Assembly (NCBI GenBank): GCA_965652645.1
Contig: CBFGXE010000014.1
Coordinates: 3,496-67,495 of the forward strand
Length of the DNA stretch: 64,000 nucleotides
Direction: 5' to 3'
Origin: ZC4RG30 sp965652645
GTDB taxonomy: Bacteria; Pseudomonadota; Gammaproteobacteria; Steroidobacterales; Steroidobacteraceae
Both the position numbers and the translations under genes were made by a program. Shown here one piece after another: positions 1 to 8,967 of the stretch (its first letter is position 1; each line of letters starts with the position of its first letter). Below the pieces are notes generated by a model. It was not told the DNA's origin, did no database searches, and saw nothing but the letters and a program-made list of their open reading frames with translations.

Positions 1-1
1 G

Positions 2-316
2 CGGCGCTTCCGCATCCTGCGCCAGGACATGCAGCCGGATGGCCTGCACATGGCCGACGTGGAGTGGCTCGACGACGCAAGCGAGCCGCTGTCGGTGGAG
101 CAATTCCCCGAGCTCACCGCCGCGCTCACGCGCGCGCTGGCCGACCTGGGCGAGGAATATCCGGCGGGCGTGTCCCGCCTGCACGATGCGCTTTGGGTGG
201 GCGGGCACCTGGGGCAGCTGCTGCCGGTGCCGGCCGAGGTGCGGCAGAAAATCCTCGAGACCGACGGCGCGCGCCGCCGCCTGGAGCTGATGGAGAAACT
301 GCGCAGCGGCGACTGA
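2..316 (+). CDS. LON substrate-binding domain protein, C-terminal part (5' end outside window)
   Basis: The reading frame is open from the first bases of the window and ends with TGA, giving 104 visible residues. The tail looks like the end of the N-terminal (PUA-like plus helical) domain of Lon protease, as found in free-standing LON-domain proteins of about 190-220 residues: the segment LLPVPAEVRQKILETDGARR followed by an RLELMEKL helix is the typical Lon helical end. No ATPase or protease domain follows, because the gene stops and cpdA lies convergent 6 bases later. The function of free-standing LON domains is not well known; binding of protein substrates is the usual suggestion. Family call is moderately sure; an internal ATG at 29 is unlikely to be the true start. 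Confidence 0.6.
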   Translation, partial: RRFRILRQDMQPDGLHMADVEWLDDASEPLSVEQFPELTAALTRALADLGEEYPAGVSRLHDALWVGGHLGQLLPVPAEVRQKILETDGARRRLELMEKLRSGD

Positions 317-322
317 GGGGCC

Positions 323-1090
323 TCAGGCGCTCCAGCCGTCCAGCCAGTGGAGGCGGGTGTCGAGCCGGCCGTCCCCGTGCAGCGCGAGCGTGCGCCAGGC
401 CGGCGGGCGCTCATCCAGCGCGAATTCGTCCGAGCGGGGCAGGAACTGCGAACAGGTGGAAGGCGTGCCGAGCAGGCGCACGCCCTGGTGCGTGCCCTCG
501 AAAGCCTGGTGCACGTGCCCGAAGACCACGGCCCGCACGTTGTCGAAGCGGCGCAGCAGCGCGAGGAACTCCTCGCCGTTTTCCAGGCCCACGCCGTCCA
601 GCCAGCGGCTGTGCATGGGCACCGGGTGGTGGTGCAGGCACACCAGCGCGTGGCGGTCGCGCGCGGCACCGAGCGCGGTTTCGAGGAAGGCCATCTCGCC
701 GTCGGCCAGCCGCCCGGCGGTTTCGCGCGGGATGGTGCTGTCGAGCAGGATCACGCGCCAGCTGCCGGCATCCCAGGTGCCGCCGCACTGGAAGGGCGGC
801 TGGGCCAACGCCTCGCGCATGGCGGGCACGTCGTCGTGGTTGCCGGGCAGGCACAGCACCGGACGGCCGATCCGGCCCATTTCGGTGCGGAAGTGCGCGT
901 AGCCGCCGGCATCGTCCTGCACCAGGTCGCCGGTGGCGAGGATGGCGTCGGAGCTTTCCAGCTCGCTGCGCGCGGCAGTCAGTGTCGCCCGCAGTGCCGG
1001 CAGGGTGGGGACGCCGCGCAGCGCGCGCGCGGGGTCGCCAAACAGGTGCTGGTCGGTGAGCTGGATGAGCTTGATGGTGGATTTAGTCAA
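323..1090 (-). CDS. cpdA: 3',5'-cyclic-nucleotide phosphodiesterase, CpdA/Icc type
   Basis: Calcineurin-like metallophosphoesterase of 255 residues that would hydrolyse cAMP to AMP in the cytoplasm. All five metal-binding blocks are visible: DQH at residues 13-15, GD at 54-55, GNHDD at 83-87, the HHHP block, and GHVHQ near the C-terminus. The length is close to that of E. coli CpdA. The frame is open far upstream (to about 2053) but that part lies over tkt and has no domain; the first plausible start giving the usual N-terminus (TKSTIKLIQLTDQH) is a TTG at 1090. It is divergent from tkt, separated by about 174 bases, and convergent with the LON-domain gene. Start choice is the main doubt. Confidence 0.82.
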   Translation of the reverse strand: MTKSTIKLIQLTDQHLFGDPARALRGVPTLPALRATLTAARSELESSDAILATGDLVQDDAGGYAHFRTEMGRIGRPVLCLPGNHDDVPAMREALAQPPFQCGGTWDAGSWRVILLDSTIPRETAGRLADGEMAFLETALGAARDRHALVCLHHHPVPMHSRWLDGVGLENGEEFLALLRRFDNVRAVVFGHVHQAFEGTHQGVRLLGTPSTCSQFLPRSDEFALDERPPAWRTLALHGDGRLDTRLHWLDGWSA

Positions 1091-1264
1091 GTCTTTCAGT
1101 CGCTTGGGCAGCCGGGAGGCCGCGTTTCCGGGGTGTTGCGGGAACTGTACGTGGGCGTGCCTGACCGAAAAGTGAATGGAGTCGCCTGCCGATTTGCGGT
1201 GTGCCGTCCTGCATTGGAAAATGCGCGACTCCTCACAACGTTCTTTAACGGATTCCAAGTCACT

Positions 1265-3268
1265 TTGAGCACACCAAGCCGCCGCGAACTCGCCAATGCC
1301 ATCCGGGCCCTGTCCATGGATGCCGTCCAACAGGCCAACTCCGGGCACCCGGGCGCCCCGATGGGCATGGCTGATATCGCGGAGGTGCTCTGGCGAGACT
1401 ATCTCAGGCACAACCCCGCCGATCCACAGTGGCCAGATCGCGACAGGTTCGTTCTGTCCAATGGCCACGCGTCGATGCTGCTGTATTCGCTGCTGCACCT
1501 GACGGGATACCCGCTCTCCATCGACGACCTGCGCAAGTTCCGCCAGCTGGGCTCGCACACTGCCGGCCATCCGGAGCGCGAACCGCACCTGGGCATCGAA
1601 ACCACCACCGGTCCGCTGGGACAGGGCATCGCCAATGCCGTGGGCATGGCGCTGGCCGAGAAGCTGCTGGGCGCCGAGTTCAACCGTCCCGGCCACGAGG
1701 TCGTGAACCACCGCACCTGGGTGTTCCTCGGCGACGGCTGCATGATGGAAGGCATCTCGCACGAGGTGTGCTCGCTGGCCGGCACGCTGAAGCTGGGCAA
1801 GCTCATCGCCTTCTTCGACGACAACGGCATCTCCATCGACGGTGACGTGAAGGGCTGGTGCGGCGATGACACGCCGGCGCGCTTCGAGTCCTACGGCTGG
1901 AAGGTGATCCGCAATGTCGACGGCCACGATGCGGCCGCCGTGGCCGCGGCCATCGAGGAGGCCGTGAAGGACACCGACCGTCCGGTGCTGGTCTGCTGCC
2001 GCACCGTGATCGGCTGGGGCGCGCCCAACAAGGCCGGCTCCAAGTCCACGCACGGCGAGGCGCTGGGCGTGGAGGAAGTTGCCGCCACGCGCGCGAAGCT
2101 GGGCTGGACGGCGCCGCCTTTCGAGATCCCCGCGCCCGTGCGTACTGCCTGGGACCAGAAGGCACGCGGCGCGGCCGCACAGCAGGCCTGGAACGAGCGT
2201 TTTGCCGCCTACGAGAAGGCCTTCCCGGAACTGGCACGGGAATTCAGGCGCCGCCTCGCCGGCAAGCTGCCGGCGGATTTCCAGGACATCGCGCAGCGGG
2301 GCCTGGCAGCCGCAGTGGCGGTGAGTGCACCGCAGGCCACGCGCGCTTCCTCGCAGGTGGTGCTCAACGCCATCGGCCCGGCGCTGGGTGAACTGGTTGG
2401 CGGCTCGGCCGACCTCACCGGTTCGGTCAATACCTGGCGCAAGGATTCAAAGGGCGTGACCGCCGCGGATCCGGCCGGCAACTACATCTACTACGGCGTG
2501 CGCGAATTCGGCATGACCGCGGTGCTGAACGGCATGGTGCTGCACGGGGGTTTCCGCCCCTACGCCGGCACCTTCCTGGTGTTCAGCGACTACGCGCGCA
2601 ACGCCGTGCGCATGGCCGCGCTGATGAAGCTGGGCGTGATCCTGGTCTACACGCACGATTCCATCGGCCTCGGCGAGGATGGCCCCACGCACCAGCCCAT
2701 CGAGCACCTGGCCTCGCTGCGTGCCATGCCCAACCTGTCGCTGTGGCGGCCTGCGGATGCCGTGGAGACGGCGGTGGCCTGGGCCATGGCCATCGGCCGC
2801 ACCGACGGTCCCACCACGCTGGTGCTCACGCGCCAGGCGCTGCCGCAGATGCCGCGCACTGCCGAGCAGGGCCCCAATATCACCCGCGGCGGCTACACGC
2901 TGGTCGAACCCGCAGGTGGCGCACCCGAGGCCATCGTGATCGCCACCGGTTCGGAGGTGTCCATCGCCGCCACGGCGGTGAACGCGCTCAACGCGGCCGG
3001 TCGCCGCGTGCGCCTGGTGTCGATGCCCAGCACCGACACCTTCGACCGCCAGGATGAGGCGTACCGCGAAACGGTGCTGCCCGCCGCCGTGACGCGCCGC
3101 GTGGCGGTCGAGGCCGGCGCCACCCAGTCGTGGTGGAAATACGTGGGCACCGCCGGCCGCGTGCTCGGCATCGACAGCTTCGGTGCCTCCGGCAAGGCGG
3201 CGGACCTCTTCAGGCACTTCGGCCTCACCAGCGAGCATGTGCAGCAGGCCGTGCAGGAACTTCTCTGA
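1265..3268 (+). CDS. tkt: Transketolase
   Basis: Thiamine-diphosphate enzyme of 667 residues, the normal transketolase length, moving two-carbon units in the pentose phosphate pathway. Visible family blocks are the SGHPGAPMGMA substrate/cofactor loop near residue 26, the GPLGQG block, the GDGCMMEG thiamine-diphosphate motif with the downstream FFDDNGISIDG segment, and the C-terminal half beginning near SADLTGS. The start is inferred to be TTG at 1265, which gives the standard N-terminus STPSRRELANAIRALSMDAV; no in-frame ATG fits. First gene of a tkt-gap-pgk-pyk run, with 30 bases to gap, so co-transcription is likely. Product call is very sure, start less so. Confidence 0.95.
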   Translation: MSTPSRRELANAIRALSMDAVQQANSGHPGAPMGMADIAEVLWRDYLRHNPADPQWPDRDRFVLSNGHASMLLYSLLHLTGYPLSIDDLRKFRQLGSHTAGHPEREPHLGIETTTGPLGQGIANAVGMALAEKLLGAEFNRPGHEVVNHRTWVFLGDGCMMEGISHEVCSLAGTLKLGKLIAFFDDNGISIDGDVKGWCGDDTPARFESYGWKVIRNVDGHDAAAVAAAIEEAVKDTDRPVLVCCRTVIGWGAPNKAGSKSTHGEALGVEEVAATRAKLGWTAPPFEIPAPVRTAWDQKARGAAAQQAWNERFAAYEKAFPELAREFRRRLAGKLPADFQDIAQRGLAAAVAVSAPQATRASSQVVLNAIGPALGELVGGSADLTGSVNTWRKDSKGVTAADPAGNYIYYGVREFGMTAVLNGMVLHGGFRPYAGTFLVFSDYARNAVRMAALMKLGVILVYTHDSIGLGEDGPTHQPIEHLASLRAMPNLSLWRPADAVETAVAWAMAIGRTDGPTTLVLTRQALPQMPRTAEQGPNITRGGYTLVEPAGGAPEAIVIATGSEVSIAATAVNALNAAGRRVRLVSMPSTDTFDRQDEAYRETVLPAAVTRRVAVEAGATQSWWKYVGTAGRVLGIDSFGASGKAADLFRHFGLTSEHVQQAVQELL

Positions 3269-3298
3269 CAGCAAGACCCCCGGTAAAGGAAGAACATC

Positions 3299-4312
3299 AT
3301 GGCGATCAAGGTAGGCATCAACGGTTACGGGCGCATCGGCCGCAACATCCTGCGCGCGCTGTATGAAGCGAAGCGCACCAGCGACATCCAGATCGTCGCC
3401 ATCAACGACCTGGGCAATGCGAACACCAATGCGCACCTGACGCGCTACGACACCGCGCATGGCAAGTTCAACGGCACGGTGGCGGTGGAAGGGGACTCCA
3501 TCGTCGTGAACGGCGATCGCATCAAGGTGTTCTCCGAGCGTGACCCGGCCAGGCTGCCCTGGGGCCAGCTCGGCGTGGACATCGTCTTCGAGTGCACCGG
3601 CATCTTCACCAGCAAGGCCAAGGCCCAGGCGCACCTGGCCGGCGGCGCGAAGAAGGTGCTGATCTCCGCCCCGGGCGGCAGCGATGTCGACGGCACCGTG
3701 GTCTACGGCGTGAACCACGACACGCTCACCTCCGCCATGACGGTGGTGTCGAACGCCTCCTGCACCACCAACTGCCTGGCGCCGCTGGCCAAGGTGCTCA
3801 ACGACGGCATCGGCATCGAGTCGGGCCTGATGACCACGGTGCACGCCTACACCAACGACCAGGTGCTCACCGACGTGTACCACGAGGACCTGCGCCGCGC
3901 GCGTTCGGCCACCATGTCGATGATCCCCACCAAGACCGGCGCCGCTGCCGCGGTGGGCCTGGTGCTGCCCACGCTCAAGGGCAAGCTCGACGGCTTCGCC
4001 ATCCGCGTGCCCACCATCAACGTGTCGCTGGTCGACCTGACCTTCAGGCCGAAGCGCGCCACCACGGTGGAAGAGATCAACACGCTGGTGAAGAACGCCG
4101 CCAACGGTTCGCTCAAGGGCGTGCTGGCCTACACCGATGCACCGCTGGTGTCGATCGACTACAACCACGACCCGGCTTCCTCCACCTATGACGCCACGCT
4201 GACCAAGATCATCGACGGCGGGCTGGTGAAGGTGTGCTCCTGGTACGACAACGAGTGGGGCTTCTCCAACCGCATGCTCGACACGGCCCTGGTGTGGAGC
4301 CGGGCGAAGTAG
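3299..4312 (+). CDS. gap: Glyceraldehyde-3-phosphate dehydrogenase, type I
   Basis: Cytoplasmic NAD-dependent glycolytic enzyme of 337 residues. The Rossmann motif NGYGRIGR is at residues 8-15, NAD-contacting Asp at 37, the catalytic block SNASCTTNC has its nucleophile at Cys155, the general-base His is at 182 in VHAYTNDQ, and the C-terminal YDNEWGFSNR is intact. The VHAYTNDQVLTD segment resembles proteobacterial Gap/Epd-type enzymes, so erythrose-4-phosphate dehydrogenase (Epd) is the alternative; the setting between tkt and pgk occurs for both. The full GAPDH catalytic set argues for glycolytic use. An AAGGAAG-type ribosome site lies just before the ATG. Confidence 0.93.
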   Translation: MAIKVGINGYGRIGRNILRALYEAKRTSDIQIVAINDLGNANTNAHLTRYDTAHGKFNGTVAVEGDSIVVNGDRIKVFSERDPARLPWGQLGVDIVFECTGIFTSKAKAQAHLAGGAKKVLISAPGGSDVDGTVVYGVNHDTLTSAMTVVSNASCTTNCLAPLAKVLNDGIGIESGLMTTVHAYTNDQVLTDVYHEDLRRARSATMSMIPTKTGAAAAVGLVLPTLKGKLDGFAIRVPTINVSLVDLTFRPKRATTVEEINTLVKNAANGSLKGVLAYTDAPLVSIDYNHDPASSTYDATLTKIIDGGLVKVCSWYDNEWGFSNRMLDTALVWSRAK

Positions 4313-4330
4313 CCGCCGGAGCGTGACGCG

Positions 4331-5512
4331 ATGAAAGTCCTCAAGATGGCCGACCTCGATCTGTCCGGGAAACGCGTGCTGGTCCGCCAGGACCTGAACG
4401 TGCCGGTGCAGGACAGCGTGGTGACCAGCGATGCGCGCATCCGCGCCTCGCTGCCCACCATCCAGCTGGCGATGGAGAAAGGCGCGCGCGTGATCCTCAT
4501 GTCGCACCTGGGCCGTCCGGAGGAGGGCAAGTTCGACGTCACGCTCTCCCTCGCCCCGGTCGCCAAGCGCCTCTCGGAGCTGCTCGGCCGCAACGTGCCG
4601 CTGGTGCGCGACTGGCTGGACACGCCCATCAGCGTGCAGCCCGGCCAGGTGGTGCTGTGCGAGAACGTGCGCTTCAACAAGGGCGAGAAGAAGGACAACG
4701 AGGAACTCGCCAGGCGCATGGCCGCGCTGTGCGACGTGTACGTGATGGACGCCTTCGGCACCGCGCACCGCGCCGAGGCCTCCACGCACGGCGTGGCGCG
4801 CTTCGCGCCGGTGGCCTGCGCCGGCCCGCTGCTGGTGGGCGAGCTGGAGGCACTGGAGCGCGCGCTGGAACAGCCCAGGCGCCCGCTGGTGGCGATCGTG
4901 GCGGGCTCCAAGGTGAGCACCAAGCTCACCATCCTGGAGGCACTGCTCGAAAAGGTCGACCGGCTGATCGTCGGCGGCGGCATCGCCAACACCTTCCTGG
5001 CGGCCACCGGCGTGAACGTGGGCAAGTCGCTGTGCGAGAACGACATGCTCGACACCTGCCGCAAGCTGATGGCGCGCGCCCGCGAGCGCGGCGCGGACAT
5101 CCCGCTGCCCACCGACGTGGTGGTGGCCACCGAGTTCGCGGCCACCGCGCATGCCGACGTGCGCGGCATCCATGACGTGCGGCCGAACGAGCTCATCCTC
5201 GACATCGGGCCCGACACCTCCGAGCGCCTGGCGCGGCTGATCGCCGACGCCGGCACCGTGCTGTGGAACGGCCCGGTGGGCGTGTTCGAATTCGACCAGT
5301 TCGGCGAGGGTACGCGTACCATCGCCAGCGCCATCGCCGGCAGCAAGGCCTTCTCGCTGGCCGGCGGCGGCGATACCCTCGCCGCCATCGAAAAATACGG
5401 CGTGGAAGAAGGGATTTCGTACATATCGACCGGCGGCGGCGCCTTCCTCGAGTTCGTGGAAGGCAAGCGCCTGCCGGCGGTTGCGGCGCTAGAGGAACGC
5501 GCCAAGGGGTAA
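4331..5512 (+). CDS. pgk: Phosphoglycerate kinase
   Basis: Monomeric glycolytic kinase of 393 residues that makes ATP from 1,3-bisphosphoglycerate. The N-terminal family block VLVRQDLNVP near residue 20, SHLGRP near 57, the ENVRFNKGE block, the GGGIANTFL helix and the C-terminal GGGDT nucleotide-binding loop are all present. It follows gap by 18 bases and precedes pyk by only 3 bases, consistent with a single transcript. Length and motifs are ordinary for the family. Confidence 0.96.
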   Translation: MKVLKMADLDLSGKRVLVRQDLNVPVQDSVVTSDARIRASLPTIQLAMEKGARVILMSHLGRPEEGKFDVTLSLAPVAKRLSELLGRNVPLVRDWLDTPISVQPGQVVLCENVRFNKGEKKDNEELARRMAALCDVYVMDAFGTAHRAEASTHGVARFAPVACAGPLLVGELEALERALEQPRRPLVAIVAGSKVSTKLTILEALLEKVDRLIVGGGIANTFLAATGVNVGKSLCENDMLDTCRKLMARARERGADIPLPTDVVVATEFAATAHADVRGIHDVRPNELILDIGPDTSERLARLIADAGTVLWNGPVGVFEFDQFGEGTRTIASAIAGSKAFSLAGGGDTLAAIEKYGVEEGISYISTGGGAFLEFVEGKRLPAVAALEERAKG

Positions 5513-5515
5513 AGC

Positions 5516-6967
5516 TTGAGCAACCTGGACGCATTCAACCGGCGCACCAAGATCGTTGGCACGCTGGGTCCCGCCACCGATGACCCGGCCGTGATGGCCG
5601 CGATGGTGCAGGCGGGCCTGGACGTGGCGCGCATCAACTTCTCGCATGGCGGGAAGGAGGAGCAGCGCCGGCGTATCCTGGCGATCCGCGCCGCGGCGGA
5701 GAAGGCCGGCCGTCCGATCGGCATCCTCGCGGACCTTTCCGGTCCCAAGATCCGCATTGAAAGCTTCCAGAACGGCAGGATCGAGCTGAAGGAGGGCCAG
5801 CCCTTCGCGCTCGACATCGCGCTTGATCCCGCTGCAGGCAACGAACGCGAGGTGGGCTGCGCCTACAAGGACCTGGTGAAGGACGTGCGCGCCGGCGACA
5901 CGCTGTTGCTGGCCGACGGCTACATCGTGCTGGAGGTAACCGAGGTCACGGCCACGCGCGTGGAGTGCGTCACCCGCGCCGGCGGCGAGCTGTCCAACCG
6001 CAAGGGCCTGAACAAGCAGGGTGGCGGCCTGTCCGCCCCCGCGCTCACCGAGAAGGACCTCGAATACATCAAGCTCGCCGCCGAGATGCGCGTGGACTAC
6101 CTCGCCGTGTCATTCGCGCGCGACGGCAACGACATCCGCCGCGCCCGCACCGAGCTGCAGAAGTGGAAGGGCACCGCCCACGTGGTGGCCAAGATCGAGC
6201 GCCACGAGGCCATCGACAACCTCAGCGACATCCTCACCGTGGCCGACGCGGTGATGGTGGCGCGCGGCGACCTGGGCGTTGAGATGGGATATGCCGCCCT
6301 CACCGGCATGCAGAAGACCATCATCGCCCAGGCGCAGGCGGCCAACCGCATCGTGATCACCGCCACGCAGATGATGGAGTCGATGATCACCCAGCCGGTG
6401 CCCACGCGCGCCGAGGTCAGCGACGTGGCCAACGCCGTGCTCGACGGCACCGACGCGGTGATGCTGTCGGCCGAGACCGCTGCCGGCAAGTACCCGGTGA
6501 AGGCCGTGCAGGCCATGGCCGAGGTCATCCTCGGCGCCGAGCTCTACGAGACCGGCCATTCCAAGGCCGTGCGCCGCACCGACGGGGAGTTCTCGAACAC
6601 CGAGGAGGCCATCGCCAAGGCGGTGATGTTCACGGCGCAGCACACGCACCCCAAGGCCATCGTGGCGCTCACCGAGTCGGGCCTCACGCCGCTGTGGATG
6701 AGCCGCATGCGGGTGGACATCCCCATCTTCGCCATCACGCGCCAGGAAGTGACCCGCGGCCGCGTCACGCTGTACCGCGGCGTGTACCCGGTGCTCTTCG
6801 ACGTGACGCACGAGTCGCCGCTGCAGCTCTACCAGTCCATCTTCGACCAGCTGATGGCGCGCGGGCTGGTGGACGTGGGCGACCAGATCATCCTCACCAA
6901 GGGCGAGCTGTCCGGCGTGCAGGGCGGCACGAACTCCATGCAGATCCTCAGGGTGCGGCGCGGCTGA
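5516..6967 (+). CDS. pyk: Pyruvate kinase
   Basis: Last enzyme of glycolysis, 483 residues, close to E. coli PykA. The N-terminus carries RRTKIVGTLGPATDD, followed by INFSHGGKEE, DLSGPKIR, the catalytic KIERHEAI block, the pyruvate-kinase signature with MVARGDLGVE, and TATQMMESM. The start is a TTG three bases after the pgk stop; the residues before the first conserved block (SNLDAFN) match the usual short N-terminus. No fructose-bisphosphate aldolase gene follows, unlike some related operons; instead the strand changes. Confidence 0.95.
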   Translation: MSNLDAFNRRTKIVGTLGPATDDPAVMAAMVQAGLDVARINFSHGGKEEQRRRILAIRAAAEKAGRPIGILADLSGPKIRIESFQNGRIELKEGQPFALDIALDPAAGNEREVGCAYKDLVKDVRAGDTLLLADGYIVLEVTEVTATRVECVTRAGGELSNRKGLNKQGGGLSAPALTEKDLEYIKLAAEMRVDYLAVSFARDGNDIRRARTELQKWKGTAHVVAKIERHEAIDNLSDILTVADAVMVARGDLGVEMGYAALTGMQKTIIAQAQAANRIVITATQMMESMITQPVPTRAEVSDVANAVLDGTDAVMLSAETAAGKYPVKAVQAMAEVILGAELYETGHSKAVRRTDGEFSNTEEAIAKAVMFTAQHTHPKAIVALTESGLTPLWMSRMRVDIPIFAITRQEVTRGRVTLYRGVYPVLFDVTHESPLQLYQSIFDQLMARGLVDVGDQIILTKGELSGVQGGTNSMQILRVRRG

Positions 6968-7023
6968 AGCCCGCGGCGCGGCTGGCCTGCAGCCCGCCGG
7001 CCGCCCATGCCACCCGCCCAATG

Positions 7024-7058
7024 AAAAAGGCCGTCCCCGCTGCCCGCGGAAGACGGCC
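7024..7058 (-). terminator. Rho-independent terminator of the peroxiredoxin gene
   Basis: On the minus strand a perfect 7-bp stem GGCCGTC/GACGGCC encloses a 16-base loop and is followed by TTTTT. It sits 28 bases beyond the stop of the peroxiredoxin gene, in the right direction for that gene. It could also slow transcripts from pyk on the other strand, but that side has no T-run. Confidence 0.75.
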
Positions 7059-7085
7059 CTGGATCCAGGCCTTGCGGCCCGGCGC

Positions 7086-7724
7086 TCAGCCCTTGGACTT
7101 CAGCGCCTCGATGTCCTTCAGCAGCTCGGCCGAGTGGCCCTCGAGCTTGTCGGGCGTCACGTTGTAGTGCCTGGCCACCTTGCCCTGCGGGTCGATGAGG
7201 AAGGTCTCGCGGTTGGCGATGGTCATGGTGCCCCGCTGCGTCAGCACGCCATAGGCCGCGGCCGTGGTGGTGGCGGGATCGGCCAGCAGCGGGAAGGGCA
7301 GGCCATGCTCCTCGATCAGCTTCTGGTTCTCGGCGGAGATCTTGCTGTTCTTCGCGAGGGCCTTCTCGAAGGCCTTGTGCGAGGCCTCGTCATCGACGCT
7401 GATGCCCAGGATCTGCGCGCCGGCCTTGCGGAACGCAAACACGTTCTCGGTGAACTCGCAGGCCTGCGTGGTGCAGCCGGGCGTCTGGTCCTTGGGGTAG
7501 AAATAGACCACCACCCACTTGCCCTTGTAGTCGGCCAGCGAGTGTTTCTTGCCGTTCTGGTCCACCAGCGAGAACGCGGGGGCCGCGTCGCCGACCTTCG
7601 GCTTCGCGGCCGCTGCAGCAGGGGCGGCGGGCGTGGCGGCCATCACGGTGACCGCGGCCAGGGCGAGCGCCGCGAAGGCGGCGAGGATCACCAGGGGGGA
7701 GATTCGGATTGCACCTGCGCGCAT
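7086..7724 (-). CDS. Peroxiredoxin, Bcp/PrxQ type, with N-terminal membrane or export segment
   Basis: Thiol peroxidase of 212 residues that would reduce peroxides. The peroxidatic Cys84 in PGCTTQACEF and a resolving Cys89 five residues later are the arrangement of atypical two-Cys Bcp/PrxQ proteins. Unlike E. coli Bcp, it has about 30 extra N-terminal residues (a basic start, then PLVILAAFAALALAAVTVMA) and an Ala/Pro-rich linker, so the domain probably works in the periplasm, anchored or secreted. The ATG at 7724 was chosen because AGGAG lies 5 bases upstream; an upstream in-frame start at 7772 exists but has no such site. Divergent from the patatin gene. Confidence 0.87.
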   Translation of the reverse strand: MRAGAIRISPLVILAAFAALALAAVTVMAATPAAPAAAAAKPKVGDAAPAFSLVDQNGKKHSLADYKGKWVVVYFYPKDQTPGCTTQACEFTENVFAFRKAGAQILGISVDDEASHKAFEKALAKNSKISAENQKLIEEHGLPFPLLADPATTTAAAYGVLTQRGTMTIANRETFLIDPQGKVARHYNVTPDKLEGHSAELLKDIEALKSKG

Positions 7725-7788
7725 GGCTACTCCTGAAGAGGATTCCGGTGCCCCGGAAAAGGGCACGTTCAATCATAATGATAGGCCC

Positions 7789-8964
7789 ATGTCAGCCCAC
7801 CCGCCATCACCCCGGCACGCTGTTCCTGCCCTTGTGCTGACCGGTGGCGGGGCCCGTTCGGCCTACCAGGTGGGGGTGCTGAAGGCGCTCTCGCACCTGT
7901 TGCCCGAGCAACCCAATCCCTTCCGCGTGATCGTCGGCACCTCCGCCGGCGCCGTGGCCGCCGCGGTGCTCGCCGCGCGCGCCGACCACTGGAGCCAGGC
8001 GGTTACGGCCATCGAAAGGGTGTGGGCCAATTTCCATGTGGACCAGATTTTCGACGTGGGCCGCCTGCGCATGGTCCGCTCGGGCCTGCACTGGGCCATC
8101 TCGTTGCTGTCCGGCGGCCTGCTTGCCACGCCGCCGCGTTCGCTTTTCGACAACACACCGCTGCGTGAACTGCTCGCGCGCGAGGTGCCCTGGCGCGGCG
8201 TCGGCCGCAACATCCGCAACGGCCGCCTGGACGCACTGGCCCTGTGCGCCACCGGATACGGCACGGCGCGCTCGGTGGCCTTCTTCGAGGGGCGTCCGGG
8301 CCTGTCGGAATGGAGCCGCACCGACCACATTGGTCGCCGCGTGCGGCTGGGACTGCCGCACCTGATGGGCAGCCTGTCGGTGCCGCTGCTGTTCCCGGCC
8401 GAGGAGATCGACGGCGTGTATTACGGTGACGGCGCCATGCGCCAGACCGCGCCGCTGTCACCGGCACTGAGGCTGGGCGCCGATCGCATGCTGATCATCG
8501 GCATGCGCAGCGCCGGCACCGGCGGCGTGTCGGTGCGCCGCTCCACGCCGCATTCCTCGCCCACGCCGGGCCAGATCGCAGGCTTTGCGCTCGACAACCT
8601 CTTCACCGACCAGATCTGGTCCGACCTGGAGCAGATCGAGCGCGTGAACCGCATGCTGCGCGTGGCGCCGCAGGTGTTCCCCGGCGCAAGGCTGGTGGAG
8701 CGCATCGTGTTCATCTCGCCCTCGCAGGACCTCAGGGCCATCGCCGAGCAGCACATGCAGTCCCTGCCGCAGTCGCTGAAGGCCCTGATGCGGGTGATCG
8801 GCGCACGCGGGGCTGCCGGAGCCCAGCTGGCCAGCTACCTGCTGTTCGAGGCCGAATACACCACGGCGCTCATCGAGCTGGGTTATCGCGACGCGATGAA
8901 TCGCGAGAAGGAACTGCGCGACCTGTTCGGCGTGCGGATGCCGGCGCACGCAGCGCAGGCCTGA
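7789..8964 (+). CDS. Patatin-like phospholipase
   Basis: Serine lipid acyl hydrolase of 391 residues. The oxyanion motif GGGARSAYQ is at about 19-27, the nucleophile elbow GTSAG has Ser52, and the catalytic Asp is in YYGDGAMR, so the Ser-Asp dyad is complete. The rest is a long helical C-terminal part (about residues 230-391) seen in larger bacterial patatins. No signal peptide is visible, so a cytoplasmic or peripheral membrane role is likely. The start at 7789 gives MSAHPPS directly before the first motif; a frame extension to 7549 overlaps the peroxiredoxin gene and is not believed. Substrate is not known. Confidence 0.85.
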   Translation: MSAHPPSPRHAVPALVLTGGGARSAYQVGVLKALSHLLPEQPNPFRVIVGTSAGAVAAAVLAARADHWSQAVTAIERVWANFHVDQIFDVGRLRMVRSGLHWAISLLSGGLLATPPRSLFDNTPLRELLAREVPWRGVGRNIRNGRLDALALCATGYGTARSVAFFEGRPGLSEWSRTDHIGRRVRLGLPHLMGSLSVPLLFPAEEIDGVYYGDGAMRQTAPLSPALRLGADRMLIIGMRSAGTGGVSVRRSTPHSSPTPGQIAGFALDNLFTDQIWSDLEQIERVNRMLRVAPQVFPGARLVERIVFISPSQDLRAIAEQHMQSLPQSLKALMRVIGARGAAGAQLASYLLFEAEYTTALIELGYRDAMNREKELRDLFGVRMPAHAAQA

Positions 8965-8967
8965 GCG

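Noticed and set aside
1091..2053. N-terminal extension of cpdA to 576 residues
   Set aside because: The extra part lies antisense to tkt, has no domain, and a TTG at 1090 gives the normal family length.
2447..5173. Open frame of 908 codons on the minus strand over tkt, gap and pgk
   Set aside because: It is the antisense shadow of high-GC coding genes; the product is His/Val/Arg/Gly-rich without any domain, and the plus-strand genes are certain.
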